From Fodinibius halophilus (GTDB lineage Bacteria > Bacteroidota > Rhodothermia > Balneolales > Balneolaceae): a stretch of DNA of 64,000 bases. The notes under the pieces were generated by a model, which was given only the letters and a program-made list of their open reading frames with translations, had not been told where the DNA came from and searched no databases. This document shows positions 54,358-62,979 of this stretch, in pieces; position 1 is the stretch's first letter; every line of letters starts with the position of its first letter. A program made the translations under genes and the position numbers. The stretch covers positions 62,001 to 126,000 of the forward strand of contig NZ_JAALLS010000007.1 in assembly GCF_011059105.1 (NCBI RefSeq), read 5' to 3'.

Positions 54358-55100
54358 CTTATACATTTGGGGAATCAATGAAAAAACGACCAAATTCGTC
54401 TCACCGGCCGATATGGGCTTAACAGCAACGCTCATCATCGCGAGCCACCGGCTAGCGGAGAAGCAATCTCCATAAATCAACTGGCTGATGTATGAAGGGA
54501 ACCTTTAGATGCTACGCGAACCACTTAAGGGAGATCCCTCGGCTACGCTTGGGATGACATTGCTTTTAAATGGGGTTAAACGGGGGCTGGGCGAAAGCTT
54601 GGGAAAGGAAGGGAGATTTTTTAAAAAATATGTGGATCGAAATGTCATCTTGATCCACTATCAATAATTATCTGACGGATCCCTTTAGATCTTACATGAG
54701 CTAAAAAAGAGAGACTGCGTGGTCTTCCGAACAATCACCGGAATCCCTCGCAGTAACACTGCTTTTAAATTTTTAACACCAATGCCAAACATTGCATGTA
54801 ACAATAAATTTGAAACTAATCTTGGCAACATGGTTAAGAAGGGTGTCAGATAAACAGATGATATTTCTCACCACCTATCGTCGGTTCGAAATGACATGCG
54901 GGTAACCTATATCTTAGTTGGGGCCTCCTCAAAAATGGAAAGTTCAATAGCTCCAAGGGAGTTGTACTCCCGAAGCTATAATTCTGTCTGCTTTTCAACT
55001 ACAGATAGTTAGAAAATCAGTTGTGCGTACATGCCTTATATAATTCGTCGGACGACAACTCCAGTCGCCCGACGAGAGATGGGAACTCATCCAAAATAGA
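54358..55100. repeat. Repeat-rich intergenic region, copy 3 of dispersed repeat
   Basis: About 740 bases without a gene. 54461-54570 matches copy 1 (CAATCTCCAT-AATC, GATGCTACGCGAAC, GGGAGATCCCTCGGCTACGC, GGGATGACATTGCTTTTAAA). 54690-54770 has a weaker related segment (ACACTGCTTTTAAA). A second hairpin element follows at 55046. The region lies between convergent genes, where such elements would disturb little. Confidence 0.6.
55046..55074. repeat. Short hairpin element, copy 2
   Basis: This is the second copy of the CGTCGG-A-CGAC-...-GTCG-C-CCGACG unit (AACTCCA loop). It is preceded by the same CCTTATATAATT and followed by AGAGAT as in copy 1. It lies upstream of the aconitase terminator. Confidence 0.75.
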
Positions 55101-55128
55101 AAAGGCCCCGAATAAACGGGGCCTTTTT
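55101..55128 (-). terminator. Bidirectional terminator of the aconitase gene
   Basis: AAAGGCCCCG and CGGGGCCTTT form a perfect 10-bp stem around AATAAA, with T-rich sequence on each side (TTTTTT outward). It lies 27 bases after the aconitase stop on the minus strand. Confidence 0.85.
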
Positions 55129-55154
55129 AATCTATCCGTAAGAAATGGAATCAA

Positions 55155-57119
55155 TTACTGTCCATTCCTTTTCGCTTTAAAGCGATTAATTACACCACCA
55201 TGGAGAACAGCTTCTTTCTGCCGTTCACTAAAGGTATGCTTAACGGTATACTTTTTGTCTTTCGTCTTGTTATGAATAACAACTTCGTTACCGTTTTTAA
55301 TAGCTTCACGAATGTTATTCACTTCAAGGATATCTCCCTGGTCGATATCTTCGTAATCCGCATCATTTGCGAACTCCAACGGTGGAATACCGAAGTTGAT
55401 CAGGTTTTGCCAACCGATTCGAGCATAACTCTTCGCTATTACTGCTTGCATACCAAGGTAACGAGGTGCAATAGCAGCATGCTCGCGACTAGAGCCCTGC
55501 GCATAGTTTTCACCGGCGATAACAACGTGTCCGTTGTGTTCTTCTTTCGCTTCCATAGCGCGATCGTGGAAGTTTTCATCCACTACATCGAGCGTAAACT
55601 TACTGATCTCGGGAATATTACTTCGATAAGGAAGTACTTCTGCACCGGCACGTAGGATCTCATCGGTTGAGATATCATCCCCCATCTTCAGTAGCACAGG
55701 TACATCAAAGTCTTTGAGCTCATCAAAATCAGGCATGGTAGAAATATTGGGCCCTTTCTTGATTTCTCCGCGTTCCTCTTTAGGCTTTGGCGGCGTAAGC
55801 ATCTCGGTATTGATGTGAATCTCTTTTGGATGCTCAAATTCCGGACACTCCATGTTATAGAGATCTTCAAGATCTCGCGGATCGGTAATTTTACCGGTAA
55901 GCGCTGAAGCAGCAGCAGTCTCCGGACTTACCAAAAAGACAGAGTCTTCTGGCGTTCCCGATCGGTCCGGGAAGTTACGCGGAACAGTACGCAAACTATT
56001 TTGGCCTGATGCAGGCGCCTGCCCCATTCCAATACAACCATTACATCCGGCTTGGTGGATACGTGCTCCGGACTGTACCAGGTTAAACATCACATCATTT
56101 TTGACCATATTTTCAATGATTTGTCGTGATGTGGGGTTAATGTCGTAAGAAACATTATCATTCACTGTTTTTCCTTTGACAATCTCAGAAGCAATCCAGA
56201 AATCACGAAATCCGGGATTTGCCGAAGAACCAACATACGACTGATAGATATCTTTTCCTTCTACTTCACGAACCGGAACAACATTTCCGGGACTGCTGGG
56301 CAGTGCAATCAACGGCTCAACATCATCGAGCACAAGCTCTTCGTACTTGTCATACTCAGCACCTTCATCAGCTTTAAGCTCTACAAACTCGTGGCCGCGT
56401 TCCTGCGATTCCATAAATCGGCGAATCTCGCCGTCTGCAGGAAATACCGTACTGGTAGCCCCCATCTCAGTACCCATGTTGGCGATTACATGACGATCCA
56501 TGGTAGAAAGATTCTTCAACCCTTCGCCAAAGTATTCAATCACATAACCGGTAGCACCGTCAACATCGTAACGGCGAAGCATTTCAAGGACAACATCCTT
56601 TGCACTCACCCAATCAGGAAGCTCACCTTTAACCTCAACTCCCAGTACTTTAGGCATTTTGATGTAAAGAGGTTCACCGGCAATAGCAAAAGCGACATCC
56701 AAACCGCCAGAACCAATTGCCAACATTCCCATACAACCGGATGCGGGAGTATGACTGTCGGAGCCGGCCAACGTTTTACCCGGGATGGCGAAACGCTCGG
56801 TTTCTATTGGGTGACTTACCCCATTTCCCGGACGACTGAACCACATCCCAAATCGTTCTGCAGCAGATTTGAGAAAGACGTGGTCATCAGGATTTTTAAA
56901 ATCTGTCTGGATCAAATTGTGATCAACATACTGGCAAGATATTTCTGTCTGGGCTTCATCCAGTTCCATTGCCTCCAACTCAAGCATTACCATTGTACCA
57001 GTGGCATCTTGGGTAAGGGTTTGATCAATCTTAAGCCCAATTTCTTCGCCCGGAACCATTTCACCATCCACAAGATGGCTTTTAATCAGTTTTTCCGTAA
57101 CAGTTAGTGGTTTACTCAT
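55155..57119 (-). CDS. acnA: Aconitate hydratase
   Basis: The 654-residue protein is an aconitase-family enzyme of the shorter bacterial type. It has LAGSDSHTPASGCMGMLA (substrate/cluster side), GCNGCIGMGQAP with cluster cysteines C359 and C362, 'GENYAQGSSREHAAIAPRYL' in the C-terminal swivel domain, and 'IGWQNLINFGIPPL'. The usual first cluster Cys motif (GSCTN) reads GSSAN (Ser299), discussed in the findings. It isomerises citrate to isocitrate in the citric acid cycle. The symbol rests on function, not on an exact orthology call. Confidence 0.9.
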   Translation of the reverse strand: MSKPLTVTEKLIKSHLVDGEMVPGEEIGLKIDQTLTQDATGTMVMLELEAMELDEAQTEISCQYVDHNLIQTDFKNPDDHVFLKSAAERFGMWFSRPGNGVSHPIETERFAIPGKTLAGSDSHTPASGCMGMLAIGSGGLDVAFAIAGEPLYIKMPKVLGVEVKGELPDWVSAKDVVLEMLRRYDVDGATGYVIEYFGEGLKNLSTMDRHVIANMGTEMGATSTVFPADGEIRRFMESQERGHEFVELKADEGAEYDKYEELVLDDVEPLIALPSSPGNVVPVREVEGKDIYQSYVGSSANPGFRDFWIASEIVKGKTVNDNVSYDINPTSRQIIENMVKNDVMFNLVQSGARIHQAGCNGCIGMGQAPASGQNSLRTVPRNFPDRSGTPEDSVFLVSPETAAASALTGKITDPRDLEDLYNMECPEFEHPKEIHINTEMLTPPKPKEERGEIKKGPNISTMPDFDELKDFDVPVLLKMGDDISTDEILRAGAEVLPYRSNIPEISKFTLDVVDENFHDRAMEAKEEHNGHVVIAGENYAQGSSREHAAIAPRYLGMQAVIAKSYARIGWQNLINFGIPPLEFANDADYEDIDQGDILEVNNIREAIKNGNEVVIHNKTKDKKYTVKHTFSERQKEAVLHGGVINRFKAKRNGQ

Positions 57120-57359
57120 AAATAATTATATGTTTTGATTTCCGCTAAATTCTTATTTATCTAAAGTTTAACTCCCGAAAATAGTTCCATAAAATACCAT
57201 AGCAATGCCCTACTCATCAAGTTAATAACATAAATAACACTATTTATAAGTATTCTAAGCTGTAATAGGAATCTTACTTAGTTTTTAAAAGTTTTTTTTC
57301 TTAATTAAAGGTGTAGGGTAATACAATTAGTTTAAACATCAACTCAGGCGTCAGATACT

Positions 57360-57653
57360 ATGAACACAAGTGATTTGGTAAAAGCACTTGCAAACAATTG
57401 GGATATGAGCCAGGCCGAAACGCGCCGGTTGTTGGATACTATTGTTAACCGATTAACAGATAACCTGGCCAACGGTAATACTTTTACCATCCCAGAGCTT
57501 GGTACTTTCGAATTATCAACACGTGGAGAACGGGAATCTTATAATCCACACTATGAACAATATATGAAGATACCCCCTAAACGCGTTGTTGATTTTAAGC
57601 CCAGTAAGGGGTTAAAAGAAGATTTCAAACAAGTGGAGTCCGACAATGAGTGA
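57360..57653 (+). CDS. HU-family DNA-binding protein
   Basis: The 97-residue protein has the HU/IHF fold: N-terminal helical hairpin with 'LVKALANNWDMSQAETRRLL' and a beta-arm region 'FTIPELGTFELSTRGERESYN' with FKPSKGLKEDF at the end. The typical PxxG tip is changed to 'NPHYEQYMKIPPKR'. It overlaps the next HU-containing gene by 8 bases, so both are made together and could form a heterodimer. Confidence 0.9.
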   Translation: MNTSDLVKALANNWDMSQAETRRLLDTIVNRLTDNLANGNTFTIPELGTFELSTRGERESYNPHYEQYMKIPPKRVVDFKPSKGLKEDFKQVESDNE

Positions 57654-59199
57654 GAAAGTAACGTTTCAGGAACTCATTGAGTCGATTGCAGAAGAAAGTG
57701 ATAATTCTAAGCAATTCACTCACGATTTCCTCAAAGATTTTGTCGATGTCATCAATAATGGACTTGAAGAGGACGGGAATGTCAATATTGCCGGCTTTGG
57801 TAAGTTCAAGCTTCGGTTTGTCGAAGAACGAGAGGGGTATAACCCCCAAACCGAGGAAAAAATGACCATTCCTGCTCACAACAAGGTAGTTTTCAAGCCA
57901 TACAAAGGAATTCGCGAGCTGGTCAACGCCCCCTACTCTCACTTAGAACCCCAGCTTATTGAAAAAGATGAAGATGGGGATCCTAATGAAGAAGCTCCTG
58001 CTGCTGATCACGCGGACGAAACCTCTTCCGGTGAATCCGATTCTTCTTCTGGCGAAAGTGAAGGGAAAACAGCTAAGGAGAAGTACATAGAAGAGGATCC
58101 ATTCGGTTTTGAAGAGATGAGTTCAAAATCCTCATCAACATTTTCTCTGGAAGAAGATGAGGAGGTTGTTGACGAGGAAGAAGATGTTGTAGAATTTAAA
58201 CCCGATACTACCGAAGAAGAAACTGATGAAACGGAGCAGGATCTTGAAGAATTTATTGGGTCAGTGGAAGAGACCGAAGATGCGCCTGTAGAAGTAGAAT
58301 CAACAGAAGATTCTCCTGACCAAGATGAAGAAGAAATTACAGAAGAGAACACTTCTGAACCTATTGAAGAGGACGAAAAAGAGACTGAATCTGAGGAAGA
58401 GACAAAAATTGACTCCCCCTTTGCCTCGGTAAATACAAAATCTGATAAAGATGCTACTGGTCCGGATGACAAAGAGAAACAAAAAGATGATACTCAAATA
58501 TTGGATCGGCAACTGCCCGATCGTAAAGACAGTTCATCCTTACCAATAATAGCAGCAGCGATTTCTATTTTGGTACTTATAGCTGTTGGCGCATGGTATT
58601 TTGGGGTCTTTTCAACAGAGAGTTCTTCTCAGATGGCCGCACAACAAGCAATTTCATCAGCTCAAACCGAACAACAAGGCACTAATCAAAAAGAAAATAC
58701 AGTACCATCATCTAATAACGACAGTCAGTCTAAACCTTCTTCCAGCGAAGGACAACAACAGCCGGCCCAGAAGCAAGCTGCCAATAAGAACACCCAAAAG
58801 AAAAATCAGTCCACCTCATCAGCTTCACAACAAAAGGAACAACATGCTATTGCTGAAGGTCAAACACTCTGGAGCATAGCCGAAGATAAATATGGCAACC
58901 CACGGCTTTGGCCGTGGATCTATGGTAAGAATGGGTCGTTAAATGATCCTGACCTTATCATTGCAGGCAGTTCGCTAACCGTACCACTGCCCTCCGGTCC
59001 TCAGAATAGTTTAACTACTTCCGATTCGACAGGTGTTGCCAAAGGCTTTTTAGCCACCTATAAATGGTACAAGAAGCAGCAATCGCCAAAAGCAAAGAAT
59101 CATTTATGGGGAGCCAAAGTTTACTATAATGATATCCGAAATTTGGCTGATATCCCGATCGATGAAGCTGACCTTTCGTATGCCAATAAGGCCCGCTGA
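57646..59199 (+). CDS. HU-TM-LysM fusion protein
   Basis: This 517-residue protein joins three parts. Residues 1-95 are HU-like (NIAGFGKFKLRFVEEREGYN, IPAHNKVVFKPYKG). Residues about 105-295 are a long acidic, Ser-rich linker. Residues 299-322 are a transmembrane helix (LPIIAAAISILVLIAVGAWY). After a Gln/Ser linker, residues 400-448 are a LysM domain (AEGQTLWSIAEDKYGNPRLW). The HU part would be cytoplasmic and the LysM part periplasmic, bridging DNA and peptidoglycan. I know of CCDC81/HU-SPOR proteins in Bacteroidota; this LysM form may be the analogue. Confidence 0.88.
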   Translation: MSEKVTFQELIESIAEESDNSKQFTHDFLKDFVDVINNGLEEDGNVNIAGFGKFKLRFVEEREGYNPQTEEKMTIPAHNKVVFKPYKGIRELVNAPYSHLEPQLIEKDEDGDPNEEAPAADHADETSSGESDSSSGESEGKTAKEKYIEEDPFGFEEMSSKSSSTFSLEEDEEVVDEEEDVVEFKPDTTEEETDETEQDLEEFIGSVEETEDAPVEVESTEDSPDQDEEEITEENTSEPIEEDEKETESEEETKIDSPFASVNTKSDKDATGPDDKEKQKDDTQILDRQLPDRKDSSSLPIIAAAISILVLIAVGAWYFGVFSTESSSQMAAQQAISSAQTEQQGTNQKENTVPSSNNDSQSKPSSSEGQQQPAQKQAANKNTQKKNQSTSSASQQKEQHAIAEGQTLWSIAEDKYGNPRLWPWIYGKNGSLNDPDLIIAGSSLTVPLPSGPQNSLTTSDSTGVAKGFLATYKWYKKQQSPKAKNHLWGAKVYYNDIRNLADIPIDEADLSYANKAR

Positions 59200-59279
59200 G
59201 ATTAACTAACAAAGGGCACAAATTACTTTCTTAAAAAATTAAATTCGCAATAAAACCACACATAACAGGAGAAATATTT

Positions 59280-59600
59280 ATGATTCGTCATATAGTAATG
59301 TGGAAATTAAAGGATGAAGCAGAAGGAGCCACTAAAGAGAAGAATGCTGAAAAAATGAAGCTGATTCTTGAAGGGCTCAAAACCAATATTGATGAAATAA
59401 AAAATGTAGAAGTCGGTATCAATATCAGTGAAGATGACGACGAGGCGGGCTCTCCGCATGATGTCGTATTAATCTCTGATTTTGAGTCCGAACTCGACTA
59501 TACGATGTATACTCGTAACGATCATCACAAAAAAGCTGTTAAATTTATAAACTCGGTTATTGAAGAACGCCACTTTGTGGATTATAAAGTAGATACTTAA
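59280..59600 (+). CDS. Dabb (stress-responsive alpha/beta barrel) protein
   Basis: The 106-residue protein has the Dabb domain start IRHIVMWKLKDEA and the 'VVLISDFESELDYTMYTRND' and HHKKAVKFI segments. Such proteins are small dimeric ferredoxin-like barrels of poorly known role, sometimes in stress response or as cyclases. A good purine-rich ribosome site (CAGGAGAAAT) lies before the ATG. It is followed by a strong terminator. Confidence 0.88.
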   Translation: MIRHIVMWKLKDEAEGATKEKNAEKMKLILEGLKTNIDEIKNVEVGINISEDDDEAGSPHDVVLISDFESELDYTMYTRNDHHKKAVKFINSVIEERHFVDYKVDT

Positions 59601-59623
59601 CCGTTTAGCTCATATTACAGTAT

Positions 59624-59656
59624 AAAAGGGTTTGCTTTGGCGAACCCTTTTTCTTT
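59624..59656 (+). terminator. Rho-independent terminator after the Dabb gene
   Basis: AAAAGGGTTTGC pairs with GCGAACCCTTTT over 12 bases around TTTG, followed by T-rich DNA. It also lies just past the stop of the convergent amidotransferase gene and may serve both directions. Confidence 0.85.
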
Positions 59657-60466
59657 TTATCCCTTTCTTTGATCCAACATAAACTCTTGTGCTTCCTCAA
59701 CCACCCGTTTAAAAATACGTCGCTGAGACGGTACTTGGGGCATATATTCAGGATGCCATTGAACGCCCAGCACAAAATTGCTGTATTGATGCTCAATGGC
59801 TTGAATAATTCCCCTCTCCTCCCGAGCAACCACCGTCATATTATCTCCGGTCTCATCCACAGCCTGTCGATGCATCGCATTAACCCACACCGTCTGAAAC
59901 GTTAATACTTCGAATAATTTACTCTGCTCATCAATCTGTACCTTCTTTTTAGGCCAAACACTGTGGGGCCGCGGTACTTCTGTATAATAGTTCTCAATAT
60001 CTTGATGCAAGGTCCCGCCGAAATAGATATTCATTAATTGTGCACCTCTGCAGATGCCTAAAATAGGAATGCCCTTTTCTACGGCTCTATCCAACAGGTC
60101 CAACTCCATCTCATCACGAGCATTATCAATGCCCACCGAAGTCGTAGAAAACAGCTTGCGGAGCAAAATAATAATGGGGAAAAATAAAATTGTAGCGAGA
60201 CGAATAAGCAACTGGCGTATTCCCGATAGCTTCTGGTCTTCTGAAAGCAGCTCCCGTATTTGTGACTCCCCATATCTTTTGGGATTAATATCTGCTCCTC
60301 CCCCAATTATCAATCCATGAATATCAGCATCCGGAATTCCATCCTCAGGACGAATATGTATTGCGCGCCCCCCATGGATAGCTATTGCAAACCAGCTAAA
60401 CCACCAAGCAGCTGTTCCTCCCTTGTCCGGGCCTGTAACCCCAATGTTCGGTCGTCTGCTACTCAT
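59657..60466 (-). CDS. Class-I glutamine amidotransferase / peptidase C26-like
   Basis: The 269-residue protein has the C26 (gamma-glutamyl-GABA hydrolase) motifs: GLIIGGGADINPKRYG, the nucleophile ILGICRGAQLMN (Cys139) and the His/Glu of GVQWHPEYMP (H238, E240). A hydrophobic insert of about 25 residues (about 84-108: GIRQLLIRLATILFFPIIIL) is unusual and may dock to a membrane. It follows the amidoligase gene with an 8-base overlap and is therefore likely to work with it. Confidence 0.85.
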   Translation of the reverse strand: MSSRRPNIGVTGPDKGGTAAWWFSWFAIAIHGGRAIHIRPEDGIPDADIHGLIIGGGADINPKRYGESQIRELLSEDQKLSGIRQLLIRLATILFFPIIILLRKLFSTTSVGIDNARDEMELDLLDRAVEKGIPILGICRGAQLMNIYFGGTLHQDIENYYTEVPRPHSVWPKKKVQIDEQSKLFEVLTFQTVWVNAMHRQAVDETGDNMTVVAREERGIIQAIEHQYSNFVLGVQWHPEYMPQVPSQRRIFKRVVEEAQEFMLDQRKG

Positions 60467-61457
60467 CCAGATCTAAAAGTATAATTACTGTTCCTGCCCA
60501 TTCTTTTTTAAAAGAGATAACCGTTTCTTGCTTTCTGAGTAAATATAATCGACTTAGCTTCTTTAACATCTCTTTGTCTTCTGCCAGTTTCTCAACTTCC
60601 AGCCAATATTTCCATTCTGTTTCGAACCTCCATTCCGGATTATCAATGCGGCTATTGGGCAAACGATAATGAAAAGTAGGTCGCGGATCATTTTTTTCGC
60701 CCTCCATCACCGGTTTTACCAGCTCGGGTTCCAGTAAACCAAAAACAGGCATCATATCAATCGGACGATTCCGGGTTGGGTTCCTATCAATATAATCTTG
60801 GACCATTTGCACTTGATCAGGTTGATATTCCGGATCCAACACTTTGCGCACATACTTATCGGGAAACGGATCAACAAAGGGCGAAATACGTCGTGAAATA
60901 TCGATATTCAACGTTTCCAGAAGCCACGGATACAAAATCATGAAAGAACGCAGATAGTCAATAAGTGTAGACACTTCGAGATCCGGCGATTCTATATTAA
61001 TATGCATTCCAAAGGCATTAACAAAAGAGGCATGTGTACCCTTGGCCTTATCCTCTTGCAGTCTGCTGCGTAGCGTTTCAAGCTGTTTAAGCTCTTCTAC
61101 TGGTAAAGGAGGCATTACAATTTCTAACGGCACAACGGAACGGGCCATTTTATCAATAGCATCTTCAATTGACTTTCGAAGGGAGTCTTCTTCTAGTTTA
61201 ATACCCCACCGATCAAGGATATTGTGTTCAGCCATCTTTTGCAGAATACGAGCATCAAGCTCAACCCGGAAGTCCCCCAATGATGTCCCCTCAATACGGT
61301 AGTGATACCGATGTTCTTTAGTTATAGCCCCTCCGTAGAGCGAAGTGATAATTTCTGCCGCCCGTTGTGGCTCTATACCGGCAAATTCCAGTTCAAACCC
61401 AACTTTTCGGTACTCCCCCCTCGCATTGTTTTGTGTAGGCGGTAATTTGTAGGTCAT
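60459..61457 (-). CDS. Amidoligase-family protein
   Basis: The 332-residue protein resembles the amidoligase (COOH-NH2 ligase, glutamine-synthetase-like) family defined by Iyer and Aravind. Features include VGFELEFAGIEP (25-36), RVELDARILQKMAEHN, a conserved 'VNAFGMHINIESPD' block, and a helical C-terminal part. Such ligases join an amine and a carboxylate with ATP; the pairing with a glutamine amidotransferase is typical of the family. The product is unknown. It overlaps the amidotransferase gene by 8 bases. Confidence 0.85.
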   Translation of the reverse strand: MTYKLPPTQNNARGEYRKVGFELEFAGIEPQRAAEIITSLYGGAITKEHRYHYRIEGTSLGDFRVELDARILQKMAEHNILDRWGIKLEEDSLRKSIEDAIDKMARSVVPLEIVMPPLPVEELKQLETLRSRLQEDKAKGTHASFVNAFGMHINIESPDLEVSTLIDYLRSFMILYPWLLETLNIDISRRISPFVDPFPDKYVRKVLDPEYQPDQVQMVQDYIDRNPTRNRPIDMMPVFGLLEPELVKPVMEGEKNDPRPTFHYRLPNSRIDNPEWRFETEWKYWLEVEKLAEDKEMLKKLSRLYLLRKQETVISFKKEWAGTVIILLDLDE

Positions 61458-61621
61458 CTAATATCTCCAACCTTGTTGGTTATAATTATCACCGAAAATT
61501 TGATCATATTGTAAAAGATTGAAAATGAGAACCGGTTATATTTGCCAACCACATTTGTTCTTAACATAATCATGTTCATTTTGCTACAAAAGATATCATT
61601 AATAAAATACAGGGATAATCT

Positions 61622-62920
61622 ATGAAACGTTTCATTCAGCTTAGTATACTGCTGTTATTTTGCATTCCCGCTATTGTATTAGCACAACAAACAAAAGTTT
61701 TTACCGGCGGTAAAATAATACCTGTCAGTGGTGAACCTATAGAAAATGGCGTCATGGTAATCCAAGACGAAAAAATTATTGCTATAGGTGCCCAGGGAGA
61801 AGTTGATATTCCAACTAATGCTAAAAAATATGATGTTTCGGGAAAAGTTATTATGCCCGGGCTCGTAGACTCACACTCCCACGTTGGTGGCGGTGATGGC
61901 GGAGACCGATCCTCAGCTCTTCATCCCGATACCCGTATTTTGGACAGTATTGATCCCCGCAGCGATACCTTCAAAAAAGCACTGGCCGGTGGTATAACCA
62001 CCGTTAATGTGATGCCCGGTTCCGGCCACTTGATGAGTGGACAAACCGTCTACCTAAAACTGCGAAAGGCGAACCGTATAGAGGATATGCTGTTTGTCGA
62101 TAATCCCAGAGAAGAAGTAGCGGGCGGTCTCAAGATGGCGAATGGAACGAACCCCATTGGGAAAGGTCCCTTTCCCGGAACTCGTGCAAAATCCGCTTCT
62201 ATGGTTCGCGAACTCTTTATAAAAGCCCAAAACTATAAAGAAAAAATAGAAAAGGCCGATGGCGATCCTGATAAAATGCCCACCCGAGACATTGGTATGG
62301 AAGCCCTGGTTGAAGTACTCAACGGTGAGCGCATTGTCCATAATCATACCCACCGACATGATGATATTTTAACAGCTATCCGATTGGCCGAAGAGTTTGA
62401 CTACCGATTGGTTCTGCATCACGTAAGTGAAGCCTGGAAAGTAGCTGATGAGATTGCAGAAGCTGACGTCCCTGCCTCTATTATTGTGCTGGATTCACCC
62501 GGTGGTAAAATGGAAGCGGTAGATATTAAATACAAAAACGGTGCAGTACTTGAAGATGCCGGTGTTACGGTAGGATATCATACTGATGCCTCAATAACTG
62601 ATACCCGGCTGTTTCTCCGCTCCGGTGCTTTTGGTGTGCGTGCCGGTATGAGCCGTGAAGCTGCTCTTAAAGCATTAACTATTGAAAATGCAAAAATGCT
62701 GGATGTCCAAGACCGTGTCGGAACCCTTGAAAAAGGAAAAGATGCCGACTTTATCATTTTATCCGGCAATCCGCTCAGTGTTTATACCCGCGTACAACAA
62801 ACATGGGTGGAAGGAAAGAAGAGATTTGATATCTCAAACCCTGAAGATCGTAAGTATGCTACCGGTGGTTATGATGTGTTTGAACGCACAACCCAAAATC
62901 ATAATCACGGCCGCAACTAA
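61622..62920 (+). CDS. Secreted amidohydrolase family protein
   Basis: The 432-residue protein has a signal peptide (cleavage near VLAQQ, residue 22) and the metal site LVDSHSHVGGGDGG (HxH), a later 'YRLVLHHVSEAWKVADE' His pair, and the C-terminal 'VGTLEKGKDADFIILSGNPL' segment. It probably hydrolyses an amide or ring substrate in the periplasm. The next gene encodes a related protein, 59 bases downstream, so the two form a duplicated operon. Confidence 0.92.
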   Translation: MKRFIQLSILLLFCIPAIVLAQQTKVFTGGKIIPVSGEPIENGVMVIQDEKIIAIGAQGEVDIPTNAKKYDVSGKVIMPGLVDSHSHVGGGDGGDRSSALHPDTRILDSIDPRSDTFKKALAGGITTVNVMPGSGHLMSGQTVYLKLRKANRIEDMLFVDNPREEVAGGLKMANGTNPIGKGPFPGTRAKSASMVRELFIKAQNYKEKIEKADGDPDKMPTRDIGMEALVEVLNGERIVHNHTHRHDDILTAIRLAEEFDYRLVLHHVSEAWKVADEIAEADVPASIIVLDSPGGKMEAVDIKYKNGAVLEDAGVTVGYHTDASITDTRLFLRSGAFGVRAGMSREAALKALTIENAKMLDVQDRVGTLEKGKDADFIILSGNPLSVYTRVQQTWVEGKKRFDISNPEDRKYATGGYDVFERTTQNHNHGRN

Positions 62921-62979
62921 GAATATTTATTGAAAGAAATGGTTGCCAAAAGAATTTTAGACTAAAAAATACTACAATT

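Noticed and set aside
56391-57107. 238-residue plus-strand frame
   Set aside because: It is antisense to aconitase and without recognisable domains.
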